From contig CAVXHK010000002.1 of assembly GCA_963761705.1 (NCBI GenBank), positions 101,812 through 165,811 of the forward strand: 64,000 nt of DNA. Reading direction: 5' to 3'. Source of the DNA: CAVVKW01 sp963761705. Its GTDB lineage: Bacteria > Verrucomicrobiota > Verrucomicrobiia > Chthoniobacterales > JAATET01. Position numbers and translations under genes: made by a program. How positions within the stretch are numbered: position 1 is the first letter of the stretch; the number at the start of each line of letters is the position of its first letter. This document shows positions 51,239 through 61,146 of this stretch, in pieces. The notes below the pieces were generated by a model. It had not been told where the DNA came from and did not search any database. It saw nothing but the letters and a program-made list of their open reading frames with translations.

Positions 51239-54200
51239 GGCGTGAACTTGACGTTGTTGATCACACGGAAGCGGTAGAGCGGAGCCACGGTCGCGGTCGC
51301 GTCGGTGGCAAAATCCGGGATGGTCGGATCGCTGGGGTCGTCGATATAGCGCTCGATGGTGGTCGCGCCACGATATTCCGCAGTCACGGTGTCCGCCGTC
51401 TCGTCCCACTCGGACTGGTTGCCGGAGGTCCGTTTTTTCAGGGCCTGGGCGCGGTAGTAGACAGTGTAGGTGTTCGACTTGGTCGTGAACTTCGGTAGGA
51501 GATTCGCGTAGGGGCGTTCGCGGACGTTGTCGCCGGTGAGGCGGTTGGAATTCCAGAAAGCCTGCATCCCAGCAAGAGTTTGGCCCTCGGGAACGAGGTA
51601 GAGTCGGGCGAGTTCTGCCTCGGACCGAAAGATGTCGCCGGCGCTGAACCTGCCTTCGAATTGACTGAGCGTTCCGGTCGTGGTGGTCGTCGCGTCGGCG
51701 ACGTCGATTCGGTGGCGGTAGTTGGGATTGGCTGCGTCTGGCTCTTTGTAAGTCTGGCCTGCGGTGATCGGGATGGCCATCAACTGCTCCGGTCGCATTG
51801 CTGCTCGGACTGCCGTGCTGCGCTCAATGTAGTCAAAGGGAAGTATTTGATAGTTCAGGTTGACCTTTCCGGCCGTCGAAAACGGTTCGCTGACCGCGTA
51901 GGGCTCGACGACTGGCATCCAAAATAGGTCGAGCAACAGGTAATCGGGCGGTGCCGTGTAGGGCGGGCCGCTGACCGGGGTGCCAAGGCCTGGGTGCGTC
52001 CCAGCTTGGTCGGGGCGGAAGAGGAGAGTGTGCCAGGGGCGCGCTGAGGCGCTGTTGTTTGCAACGAAGGCGTCTCGCGTCGCCAAGACGTAAGTTGGTA
52101 GGGAGCCGAACATCGCGGCCGATGGAATAAGGCGATTGGGCGAAAAGAAATTCGCTCCGCCCGAGATCAGATTCTGAGCCTGAAGGAAATACGGGATCGG
52201 TGGCCGGATATTCCCCTCGTCGGGTTTGTTGATGTAAGCGCCGTCGTGGACGAGCGCCAAGCCCGTGTCCCAATCTCCGGTGCGCGAGGCGTTGAGGACG
52301 GGATCGGTCGCGGAGATTGGCGGCGGGACGTCCGGGAGACTATTTTGGTTGTAGCTTACAGCCGGAGTCGTGCTGTTGTTCTGGTAAACCAGTGCGTTGT
52401 CGCTGAAGTCCGCGCCGACCTGTCGCCAAACATTCACGCCGTTGGCGAAGTTGTGCTGCATGCGCACATTGGACTGGTTGTAGCGGCGATTCGGCTCAAA
52501 CATCTCCGGTTCCAGCGTGGGGAGCGCTGCCGCCAGTCGGTAGTCGCCGCTCTTGACCTGATAGCTGATCACGACGTCTGAATCGGACCGGATGAAGGCG
52601 CCCGAAAGTGGAGAGAAATCGTCGCGGATGTGATTGTTACTCACGTATTCCATCCGGCCGGCGGTCGATTGTGGGCCTCCCGCTTTCGTGATCGGTTTGC
52701 GCCCCAGAGACCACCAGTCGGCCATGTCTGATGCCGGGGACGCCGGGATTCCGGCGGCACCGATCCCCGTCGTCACCAGACTCGGCTGCGGAAGGGTGGC
52801 GGGTGCTAGACGGACCGTGCTGGTCTGAACCAAATGACGAGCGCTTCCTCGACCGGAGAAAAGCTTCACCTCGATCTCGCCTCCGGAAAAGCTCATCGTG
52901 GGGCCCACGGGAATACGGACCGGCGCGCCGACGAATGGGTAGAGCGAGCCGCTTCCGGTGTCCGCTGGCATCGATCCGCGTGCGGGCAGCTTGGCGCTCG
53001 AGAGGATGGAGCGGAAATCGAGCGTGGCGCCATACAAGCGGTTGTGCACGGCGTTGGGCTTGGATCGCGAATAGGTCTCCACGCCGGTAGGAAATCCAAG
53101 GTCCACGGCGTCCACCGACAGCGGGTCCTTAAATTGAACTTCGAATTCGACGTCCGGATACATCCCAGTCCAACCAGTCGCTGGATTCCACAATTCCATG
53201 AGCAGGATGGCTTGGATCATCTTCTCGTTCCCGGAGAGCGCCGTCGTGCCGAGCAATTTGTTTTTGGTGGTGTCATTGCTTTCCGCGTAAGGCGAGGTTC
53301 CTGGATTCTCTGATGTCGCGTTGCAGATGAATTCCAGCCCGACTTTCGTCAGCGTGTAAAATCGCCCGATTCCCTTCGTTTGATTGAGCGGGTGCGAGAC
53401 CGGCGTGACCTGTCCGTGCGTCGGATCATTTACGTCCGGCGTGAATTTCGTGCTGACTTGATCGTCGTAAAGATTCGTGATCCGGATGTAGTCGAAAATT
53501 TCGGTGAGAACCTGATCTCGATCGGCGGCGGAAAACCGATTCGTCGTGAATTTGCCGCCGAATGCCGGGATGTTGGCGTTCGTGATCCGCTGGAGATAGG
53601 CGTAGAGATCCTGATTGCGTTTGCCTGCGGCAGTGCCGGTATCGAATTCCGCCGAGGGATCCAAATTATTGGACCGGGTGAAGTAGTAGGGCCGCCCGCC
53701 GATGGTCGAAGAAAAGGCGAGCAACTTGTCGAACGTCGACCGGGTGGCGTCAGAGTTGCTCGCCGCGATCGGCCAAACGGCCACACGAGGCTGGCCGAAG
53801 AGATTGATCTCGGGCGCGCGGCTTTGCGCAGTAATGAAAAATCGCCGCTTGGCGAGGTCCTCTGCGGTGATGGCAGGAGAGCTGGCCGTGCGCAGCGGGC
53901 GGTAGAGCAGCTCGTCGACGCTGGCGTAGAGTCGGTCTTGATCCGGCGTCAGGATCTGAGATTCAGATGTCGTCTTCGTTCCGCCCTGCGACCCGCCGTT
54001 CTCTACTCGCGGCGCGACGGTCCCGATGTCCGCGCGAGTGAGATCGCGAAATACCGCACTGAGATACACGCTCGCCGGATGCCCCGGAAACCGCTGATAT
54101 TCGCCGCGTGCCGGTTGGCGCTCAGCGAGTTCTCGTTCGAAGGCTGTCTCTGCCCGCGGGGTATCCCAAAAGGCTCCCGGGTTCGCGTCCCACGCGTCGC

Positions 54201-54975
54201 CGGCCGCCGTGTTGATGTTGATTCGCGACGTGTCGTCGTCGGTCCAGAAGGCGATGCGACCCGCGATGGGATTCGCCCCGGTGGCACCGGCGACACTGAT
54301 CGATGCTGCACTGCCTCCGGAGGTCGGCGTGACAAGCGTCCCGTCTTCGAGCACGTACATCCACCGCACCGGCATGGGTAGTCGCTGGTCGTCGGGCGAG
54401 CCAGCGCCGGGCAGGACGGCACCGGGAAGGGCGTTCGTGTAGCTGAACCCGACGACGCTTTCCGCCGGATTGCTGCTCATTGCGCGGGGGTCGGCAATGG
54501 GGAAGACGGGCGTGCCGTCAGCGGTGATCGCGGGTGAGTTGAGATCCGCCCATTGCGCGGAATAGTCGCGCGGCGCTCCGCCGACCACGTTCCAATTTGC
54601 GCCCGGCAATTCCGGACTCACGGCGCTGTCAACCATCGTCGGCGACGTGTAGAGCTTGAAGATGTCGAGTGGCGCGCCGGTAGCGTCGAACGTGCGGATC
54701 GCACCTGGCTGCGACGCCCAAGCCACGGTCTGACCCTGACTCGTCCCTTCGATGATCTGCCCGATCACCATCTGCACAGCCGACTCGCCGAGTTGCTGGG
54801 CGATGGCTTGTTGGCTGCGGCCTTCGGTCGTGATCGACTCGGTCGTCACGCTCGAGAAAAACGCGAGGATCAAGCCGGTCAGCAAGACTAGCACTGACAG
54901 CACGATGATGAGGGCCACTCCCTGGCGGCGGCCATTTCGATTTCTATACTGAGAGCGCAGGGGACGACGAAGCAT
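51235..54975 (-). CDS. Verru_Chthon cassette protein A
   Basis: A 1246-residue protein. The N-terminus has a basic stretch and one membrane helix (GVALIIVLSVLVLLTGLILAF), like PilX/GspK-type minor pilins. The rest is a large extracellular part with IAGRIAFWTDDDTSRININT, which is the GspK-like segment, and GIGRFYTLTKVGLEFIC. The length matches cassette protein A (about 1200-1300 residues). It lies between C and D, coupled to D by ATGA, and would be the large tip or scaffold of the pseudopilus by analogy. Confidence 0.82.
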   Translation of the reverse strand: MLRRPLRSQYRNRNGRRQGVALIIVLSVLVLLTGLILAFFSSVTTESITTEGRSQQAIAQQLGESAVQMVIGQIIEGTSQGQTVAWASQPGAIRTFDATGAPLDIFKLYTSPTMVDSAVSPELPGANWNVVGGAPRDYSAQWADLNSPAITADGTPVFPIADPRAMSSNPAESVVGFSYTNALPGAVLPGAGSPDDQRLPMPVRWMYVLEDGTLVTPTSGGSAASISVAGATGANPIAGRIAFWTDDDTSRININTAAGDAWDANPGAFWDTPRAETAFERELAERQPARGEYQRFPGHPASVYLSAVFRDLTRADIGTVAPRVENGGSQGGTKTTSESQILTPDQDRLYASVDELLYRPLRTASSPAITAEDLAKRRFFITAQSRAPEINLFGQPRVAVWPIAASNSDATRSTFDKLLAFSSTIGGRPYYFTRSNNLDPSAEFDTGTAAGKRNQDLYAYLQRITNANIPAFGGKFTTNRFSAADRDQVLTEIFDYIRITNLYDDQVSTKFTPDVNDPTHGQVTPVSHPLNQTKGIGRFYTLTKVGLEFICNATSENPGTSPYAESNDTTKNKLLGTTALSGNEKMIQAILLMELWNPATGWTGMYPDVEFEVQFKDPLSVDAVDLGFPTGVETYSRSKPNAVHNRLYGATLDFRSILSSAKLPARGSMPADTGSGSLYPFVGAPVRIPVGPTMSFSGGEIEVKLFSGRGSARHLVQTSTVRLAPATLPQPSLVTTGIGAAGIPASPASDMADWWSLGRKPITKAGGPQSTAGRMEYVSNNHIRDDFSPLSGAFIRSDSDVVISYQVKSGDYRLAAALPTLEPEMFEPNRRYNQSNVRMQHNFANGVNVWRQVGADFSDNALVYQNNSTTPAVSYNQNSLPDVPPPISATDPVLNASRTGDWDTGLALVHDGAYINKPDEGNIRPPIPYFLQAQNLISGGANFFSPNRLIPSAAMFGSLPTYVLATRDAFVANNSASARPWHTLLFRPDQAGTHPGLGTPVSGPPYTAPPDYLLLDLFWMPVVEPYAVSEPFSTAGKVNLNYQILPFDYIERSTAVRAAMRPEQLMAIPITAGQTYKEPDAANPNYRHRIDVADATTTTTGTLSQFEGRFSAGDIFRSEAELARLYLVPEGQTLAGMQAFWNSNRLTGDNVRERPYANLLPKFTTKSNTYTVYYRAQALKKRTSGNQSEWDETADTVTAEYRGATTIERYIDDPSDPTIPDFATDATATVAPLYRFRVINNVKFTP

Positions 54976-55001
54976 GGGGAGCGGTGCGGAAGGTTCTGGA
55001 A

Positions 55002-56045
55002 TTAGTTAGTCTGTTCGGTGCTCCACTTCGCGCCGGGGATGTTCACGTCGCTCTGGAAGACGCGATAACTCAGGTTTTGTTCGGTGAGGAAGTCCTCGAG
55101 ACTGGCGAGATCAGTCGAGTAACTTGAGGCGCTGCCGAACGAGCCATTGACCTTGGTGCGGAGACTGGAGGCTTGGCTAGCGGTCATTCGCGCCGCGGAT
55201 TTTTCGTCGATTGCGACCATGGTCACCTGGACGATTGGCGGGAGCTGATGCAACGAATTCACCTCGGGGTCGGCATTGCTCACCGTCGAGTCATAGAGGA
55301 AATTGCTGGCCAGGCGGGCCCCGGTCGGATCCGCCTCGGCGGACAGTTTGGGCAGGAGGACCAGTGCGACGATATTCTCGGCCAGCACGCGGGCGTAATC
55401 CGGGAATCCGTCGCCCGGGTTGGAATCCTTGCCCAGCGGGTCCTTGAGCCAATTGTAAGTGTAGTTCTCAGCCGTCGCGCCTTCGCGGCCCGGACCCGAG
55501 GTATAACTATAGACCGCCAGATGCTCGGAAGGCTCCATGAGTTCGATCAAGCGATACCGCTGCTCGGCGGGACTCGTGATAAACGGCGGGCGGTGGGCGG
55601 ATCCGTCGGTGTAGTCGACGTAATAGCCCCACGTATTCAAGAGCGTCGGGAGGGGCGCATCGGGTGGCGTCTCGACCAGCCCAAGCGGGGCCTGAAAAAA
55701 GACCGCGTGCCCAGTAGGGTCGGTCACCTTGGAGACCCCGCTGAGAAGATCGGCTGCGGGTCCTGAGACGAATCGAAGCTCGGACTGACGGCGGTATGTG
55801 GTCGGTGTGATCGGGTCGTCGTAGTTCCAATACGTGTTCAGCGTGGCCTGACTCAGTCGCCGCTCGATGGACTCGAAAGCCGTCCGGGCATTTCCGAATT
55901 GCTCGATCCGCCCCGCGGTGCGGCTGAACGTGCTCTGCACCTGGCTCGTGATTGCGAGCAGAATGCCAAGGATCAGGGCAAGCACTGCCGTCGAGACGAG
56001 CAACTCGATGATCGTAAAAGCGCGGGCTCCTCGCAGGGAACTCAC
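55002..56045 (-). CDS. Verru_Chthon cassette protein C (PulJ-like pseudopilin)
   Basis: A 347-residue pilin-like protein. SLRGARAFTIIELLVSTAVL gives the prepilin site and Glu+5, followed by ALILGILLAITSQVQSTF. The body is beta-rich and resembles the GspJ/PulJ plan. Its ATG overlaps the stop of gene B by four bases. 26 bases lie between its stop and protein A. Length fits cassette protein C. Confidence 0.8.
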   Translation of the reverse strand: MSSLRGARAFTIIELLVSTAVLALILGILLAITSQVQSTFSRTAGRIEQFGNARTAFESIERRLSQATLNTYWNYDDPITPTTYRRQSELRFVSGPAADLLSGVSKVTDPTGHAVFFQAPLGLVETPPDAPLPTLLNTWGYYVDYTDGSAHRPPFITSPAEQRYRLIELMEPSEHLAVYSYTSGPGREGATAENYTYNWLKDPLGKDSNPGDGFPDYARVLAENIVALVLLPKLSAEADPTGARLASNFLYDSTVSNADPEVNSLHQLPPIVQVTMVAIDEKSAARMTASQASSLRTKVNGSFGSASSYSTDLASLEDFLTEQNLSYRVFQSDVNIPGAKWSTEQTN

Positions 56046-56534
56046 AGCGGCGCCTCCTCGGCACGGGCGACGAACGTCACGTTGATGCGCTTGGTGATCA
56101 CGTTGGCGGAGAATGCGGACGAGAGCGATTCGCGGCCTGGGTTGGACACGATCTCGACTTTAATTCGCGCAACGTTTGCGTTCGGTGCCGAGCCGGGGAG
56201 CACGACATTCGGGGCGACCGAGACGCGGGCGTCGTAGAGCGCACCCGTTTCGCCGAACGAGTCGAGGGGCTGCCCCTGCTCATCGAAGCTGCGGGTGAAG
56301 GTCTCGAAGCTCCGAAAATTTGGCTTGCTGCGTTTCCGCAACCAGGGACTGCGTGATCTGAGCGGACACCGTGGTGTCGATGGCGGAACGGAGATTCTTC
56401 ATGCCGAGCGGCATCAGCGCCATCACGGAGACGAGTGCGAAGGAAATGATGCCGAGGGCTAGGGTGATCTCGACCAGCGAGAACGCTGCGAGCGGATCCG
56501 GGGCCGTCGGAAATTTTCGGGGAACGGTCGTCAT
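56042..56534 (-). pseudogene. Verru_Chthon cassette protein B (PulI/PilV-like), frameshifted
   Basis: The 5' frame (ATG 56534) has the pilin leader PLAAFSLVEITLALGIISFA and ends early at 56280 after QSLVAETQQAKFSELRD. The second frame continues as FRSFETFTRSFDEQGQPLD and VSVAPNVVLPGSA to VARAEEAPL at 56042. Removing one base in the T/A run at 56315-56321 joins them into about 163 residues, as expected. It is the first gene of the cassette, with operator site 4 upstream. Whether the break is real or a base-call error is open. Confidence 0.8.
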
Positions 56535-56553
56535 AAGAGGGGGGACGATTATT

Positions 56554-56605
56554 TAGACATCGATGTAACAACGGTGTATCTAATTCGTTTCCGCGACGGT
56601 GTCAA
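56554..56605. promoter_or_regulatory. divergent promoter with putative operator site 4
   Basis: GACATCGATGTA at 56556-56567. Leftward: TTGACA (complement of 56600-56605), 17 bases, TAGATA (complement of 56577-56582) for the cassette operon, with the operator just downstream of the -10. Rightward: TAGACA (56554-56559), 17 bases, TATCTA (56577-56582) for the sulfatase operon, with the operator over the -35. Both promoters share one -10 palindrome. Confidence 0.55.
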
Positions 56606-56708
56606 TCGATGAGCCCGGGAATCTCATGGAAATGGTGCGAAAACTTGTCAAGATCGTCTTGGAGGCAATTCAAATTGACATTTCTCGCGCCGTTAGGAGA
56701 CTTGGGCT

Positions 56709-56720
56709 GACATCGATGCC
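56709..56720. promoter_or_regulatory. putative operator site 5
   Basis: GACATCGATGCC overlaps ATG 56716 of the sulfatase. A TTGACA box lies at 56675 but without a clear -10. As a second site downstream of site 4 (about 150 bases) it could support repressor looping. Confidence 0.45.
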
Positions 56721-58146
56721 CAATCCAATCCCCTTTTGTGCCCTCGCAGCAGTCGGCTCACTGCTACCCATTGCCGCACCCGGTGACCAAGCCGCGTCGC
56801 CTCCCCGACCCAACATCATCGTTATCCTGACCGATGACCTTGGCTACGGCGACCTGTCGGTGAACGGGTCCCCCGTCATCCAGACGCCTCGGATCGACGA
56901 GATGGCGGCGCAGGGAATGAGGTTCACGAATTTCTACATGGCGGCGGCTCAATGCACCCCGTCGCGCGCCGCTCTGTTGACGGGCTCCTACGCCCAACGC
57001 GTCGGGATGGAGGGGGTTGTCTTCGCGACGTCGGACTACGGCCTGAACCCGGCGGAATCCACGCTTCCCGAGTCGCTGAAAGCGCAAGGCTACGCCACGG
57101 CGCTTTTCGGGAAGTGGCACCTCGGTCATCAGAAGGACGTGCTGCCTCTGCGTCACGGATTCGATGAGTTCTTTGGCCTTCCCTACAGCAACGACATGGA
57201 TCCCAAGGTGTTGATTCGGGGCGATGAGGTCGTCGAGGAGGGGTATGAGCAGGCGACGCTCACAGAGCGATTTACGGATGAAACGATCCGGTTCATCGAC
57301 AAACAGAAGGGGCCGTTTTTCGTGCTGCTGGCGCAGCCGATGCCACACAAGCCACTGGCTGCAACTGAGAAGTTTCTCGGAGTCTCGGAGTTCGGGCTAT
57401 ACGGCGATGTGGTCAGCGAGCTGGATCATCACGTCGGACGACTCCTCGACCATCTGCGCGAGCGTGGTCTGGCGGAGAACACACTGGTCCTTTTCACGTC
57501 GGACAATGGTCCGTGGCAGCCGCGCGCCCACCCGGACCCGACGCAGGGAGGGTTTTCGGCACCATTTCGCGGCTACAAGACGACGAATTACGAGGGTGGT
57601 CTTCGCGTGCCGTTGATCGCCTGGTGGCCGGGGACGATTCAGCCGAACTCGATCTCCGGCGAGTTGGCCACGGCGCTCGACCTGCTGCCGACGATTACAC
57701 TGCTCGCTGGGGGGACGGTTCCCGACGACCTCAAGATCGATGGGCTGGACATCCGACCGCTCTTTTTGGAGGTCGGCGCGAAGTCGCCTCGAGACCTGTT
57801 TTTCTACTATCACTATAACCGCCTCGATGGCGTGCGGGATTCTCGCTACAAGCTGCTCTTCCCCCGCCAGCCGAAATGGGATCACCATTTTTTCTACAAG
57901 GACGAACCCGAGGCCGCTACCGCTCAATACGGTCCTGCCACGGAATTTTCCATCCCCGAGGCACTCTACGATTTGTCGGCTGACCCGATGGAGCAGCGCA
58001 ACGTCATCGCGGATCATCCTGATGTTGTGTCGCGTTTGCGGGAGGAGGCGGAAAAAATGCGGCACGATCTCGGCGACGAACGCACGGGTCAGAGCGGTTC
58101 GGGCAGGCGGCCTGCCTTGATGATCGATCCTGCAGTCTCCGATTGA
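56716..58146 (+). CDS. exported arylsulfatase (formylglycine type)
   Basis: A 476-residue sulfatase. NIIVILTDDLGYGDLSVNG holds the first metal pair, CTPSRAALLTGSYAQRVG the modification box (Cys80), FGKWHLGH the Lys/His segment, VLFTSDNGPW the second metal pair. A hydrophobic N-terminus (IPFCALAAVGSLLPIAA) suggests export. Start is uncertain: ATG 56716 lacks a positive n-region and a well-placed ribosome site; AGGAG at 56694 would better serve CTG 56707, and an in-frame ATG exists at 56599. First gene of a run with mannosidase and esterase. Confidence 0.87.
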   Translation: MPNPIPFCALAAVGSLLPIAAPGDQAASPPRPNIIVILTDDLGYGDLSVNGSPVIQTPRIDEMAAQGMRFTNFYMAAAQCTPSRAALLTGSYAQRVGMEGVVFATSDYGLNPAESTLPESLKAQGYATALFGKWHLGHQKDVLPLRHGFDEFFGLPYSNDMDPKVLIRGDEVVEEGYEQATLTERFTDETIRFIDKQKGPFFVLLAQPMPHKPLAATEKFLGVSEFGLYGDVVSELDHHVGRLLDHLRERGLAENTLVLFTSDNGPWQPRAHPDPTQGGFSAPFRGYKTTNYEGGLRVPLIAWWPGTIQPNSISGELATALDLLPTITLLAGGTVPDDLKIDGLDIRPLFLEVGAKSPRDLFFYYHYNRLDGVRDSRYKLLFPRQPKWDHHFFYKDEPEAATAQYGPATEFSIPEALYDLSADPMEQRNVIADHPDVVSRLREEAEKMRHDLGDERTGQSGSGRRPALMIDPAVSD

Positions 58147-58159
58147 CCCTATCTTCTCC

Positions 58160-61142
58160 ATGCAAACACTCTCTCCCCAACTCATGCCCGGCCGTTTCCG
58201 TGGCTTGCTTACCCGGCTTTCCAAGCGGATCTGGACTTCGCGATCTCCCGTTGTCATCGAGCACGAGCCAGGCGGTGACGTGGTCGACACGCCGACCTAC
58301 TGGGGAAGGCTTTTCGAGAAGAAGGAATTTCGGTTGCGAATCGGACGCGGGGGGGGCGAGCCGCGCTATCTGAACTGGCAGGACCAAGCCGAGGCCACGC
58401 TCTACGCGGATGGTAAGCCGTGGTTTGGATTCGACGTGGCGCATCGATTTTGCCAACTCCCGGATGACTGCGAGGACTTCGTCGTCAAGTCGAGCTGCGT
58501 CCAATCCGCGATCTGGCATCCTGACGCGCGGGCGCTGGACGGGCGTGGCAGTTTCTTGGAAGGCGCTTGGCTGATGCAGCGAGACGAAGCGACGTGGGAA
58601 GCCTGGCACGACCTGACCGTGCTCGTGGAGTTGCTCCACCGCGAGCTCGGTGACAAGTCAGCGATCCTGTCGGCGGTGACTCGGACTCGCCCGGCGCTAA
58701 GTGATCTCAGCTTCCTTGCCCGCTCACTGCTGGCGCACCTCTCCGACGCGGCGGACGCTTACGATCTTCATGGAGCTGAGGCTCTGCGTGACCGGCTTCG
58801 CCAGGCCTACGCCGAACTCCCGCCCGACGGGTTGCGGATGAGTTGCAGTCTTGTCGGTCACGCGCACATCGATCTTGTTTGGGTCTGGACCCGGGCGGTG
58901 GGTGAGACCAAGACGGTCCACACTTTCACCAACAGCGCGTATTATTTGGATCGCTATCCGGAGGCGACGTTCGCGCACAGTACGCCGGTTTGCTACGAGA
59001 CCGTCGAGCGCGACGAGCCGGATTTGTACCGGAGGGTGCAGGACCATCTCACAAATCGGCGATGGGACACGATGGGTGGCTCCTACGTGGAGTCCGACAC
59101 GCAGATCGCGTGCGGTGAAGCCTTGGCCCGCAGCTTTATCGTTGGGCAGCGGGAATTCGCCCGGATCAGCGGGAAACCCTCCGCCGTCGGGTGGTTGCCC
59201 GATTGCTTTGGCTTTAGCGGTGCGCTTCCGCAGATCATGCGGCAATGCGGCATCGAGTCGTTTTTCACCTCGAAGCTTGCGTGGAATTCACTGAACCGCT
59301 TTCCGCACACCAGTTTCATTTGGCGGGGCTCCGATGGGAGTGAAATCCCGGTTCACACGTGTCGTGAGCCAATTCAATTTTACAACGGTCAGGCGACCAT
59401 CCGCGAAGTTCTCGACAGCGTGCAATCGCACGACCAGGCCGTTGTTCATCCCGACTTCCTGCTGCCGATCGGCTACGGTGACGGGGGGGGCGGACTCACC
59501 GACGAAATGTGCGAACGTGCCCGCCGGCTACGGGACCTCAGTGGCCTCCCGCGGACCGAATGGTCGTTGGTCGGCGATTTTTTCGATCGTCTGAAGGCAG
59601 TGGCGCCGAAGCTGCCGACGTGGGACGGCGAGATGTATCTCGAAGCTCATCGTGGCGTGTTGACCACGCATCGGATGATCAAAAAGCTCTACCGCCGAGC
59701 CGAGCGGGCGATGCTGGTCTGCGAGGCAGCCGCTGCCGTCACCGGGGCCGAGCCGCCGCCGGTCGACTGGTGGAAGGAAGTGATTTTCGTCCAGTTCCAC
59801 GATTTCGTGACAGGAGCCAGCATCAACGACGTCTACCGCGAAGAGGTGCCCCGTCTCGAAGCCCTCGTTGACCGGATCACCGAACGTGCCGAGGGACAGC
59901 TCACGACGACCGACGGCGAGCCGTGTATTTTCAACCCTCTCCCCGTGGCTCGAGTCTGCTCGACGATGGGTGCGGACGGGAAGCCGTTCCGGGCGAAAGT
60001 GCCCCCGCTCTCCGGGACACCGATCCGTGCTCTTAAGCCGTTGGAGCCTGCTCCTCCCGTGACCGCGACGACGGCTTCGCTCAAAAATGACCGCGTGGAG
60101 GTCGAATTCGACCAGCTTGGGGCCATCCGAGCTTCTGAACATTGATGGCAAGTCCGTGGCGATCGCGTCACCGATGAATGTTCTCGTTGTCCACGCCGAC
60201 GCGCCTCAGGCCTTCGAGGCTTGGGATATCGACCAGCAGGCCTTGTTACTCGGAGCACCGCAGACGGGCGTATGCGAGATCAGCTTCCGCGCTTTCGACG
60301 GCGAGAGCGCCGACGTTCGCGTCGCTCGCAAGATCGGAGCCGCGAGCCAGGCGACGGTGATTTACCGTCTCCGGGTGGGAGCGAACGTCCTCGAGATCGA
60401 CTATCAAATCGATTGGCACGAAGAGCACCGACTCTTGAAAGCGCATTTCGCTACCGGCTACATCGGACGGCATGCACGATTTGGCTCGGCCTTTGGCAGT
60501 GTGCGCCGGCCTCAGCGGAGTGGAGATCCGGCGTGGCAGCCGATGTGGGAAGTCCCGGGCAGTCGCTGGGCCATGGTCACGGATGACGGAGAAACGGAAG
60601 GCCTTTTCGTGGTGACCGAAGACAACTACGGATTCTCGTGCGTCGACGGCGACCTGGCGGTCAGCCTTTTACGCAGCGCTTTGATCACTGGGGAGGCCGA
60701 TAATTTCGCCAATTCCATGCCGAAGTCGCTGCGGGATCACGTGCCCGAGAATCCGTACACCGATCAGGGTAGCCACACCGTTCGACTCGCCATCGGCCGA
60801 TTCGACCCCGGGGCTGACCGGGGCGACCAACCCGCGACCATGGCCGAGACTCTCTTCACCCCGCTCGTGACATACAGCGGGTCCGCGATCACGTCCGGCC
60901 TCTTGGAAATCGAGGGTGGTGAATCCCTCGCGCCGGCCTGGGGAGCCAAACCGCTCGAGGACGGGCGCTGGGTCTTGCGCTTGCACGAGACACTCGGTCG
61001 CTCAGGCCAGGCCAAGCTTCGGCTTCGTGAGGGCTGGCGTGCGAGTCAAACGGATCTTTCCGAAGCCTCGCTCGAGCCGGTCGCGACCGAATTCGACTTC
61101 GGCCCCTACGAGATCGTCAGTCTCATCATCGAGCCGGCGTGA
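58160..61142 (+). pseudogene. alpha-mannosidase GH38, interrupted by one frameshift
   Basis: Paralog of the gene at 35010. Seen: NWQDQAEATLYADGKPWFGF, GHAHIDLVWVWTRAVGETK, WLPDCFGFSGALPQIMRQ with the nucleophile Asp, PIGYGDGGGGLT and IFVQFHDFVTGASINDV. The first frame ends at 60145 after VEVEFDQLGAIRA; the second continues from LLNIDGKSVAIASPMNVLVV to IIEPA at 61142. One extra base around 60130-60134 explains the break. Joined, about 993 residues, matching the paralog. Catalytic barrel lies before the break, but GH38 enzymes need the C-terminal domains. Middle gene of the sulfatase operon. Confidence 0.88.
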
Positions 61143-61146
61143 CTCA

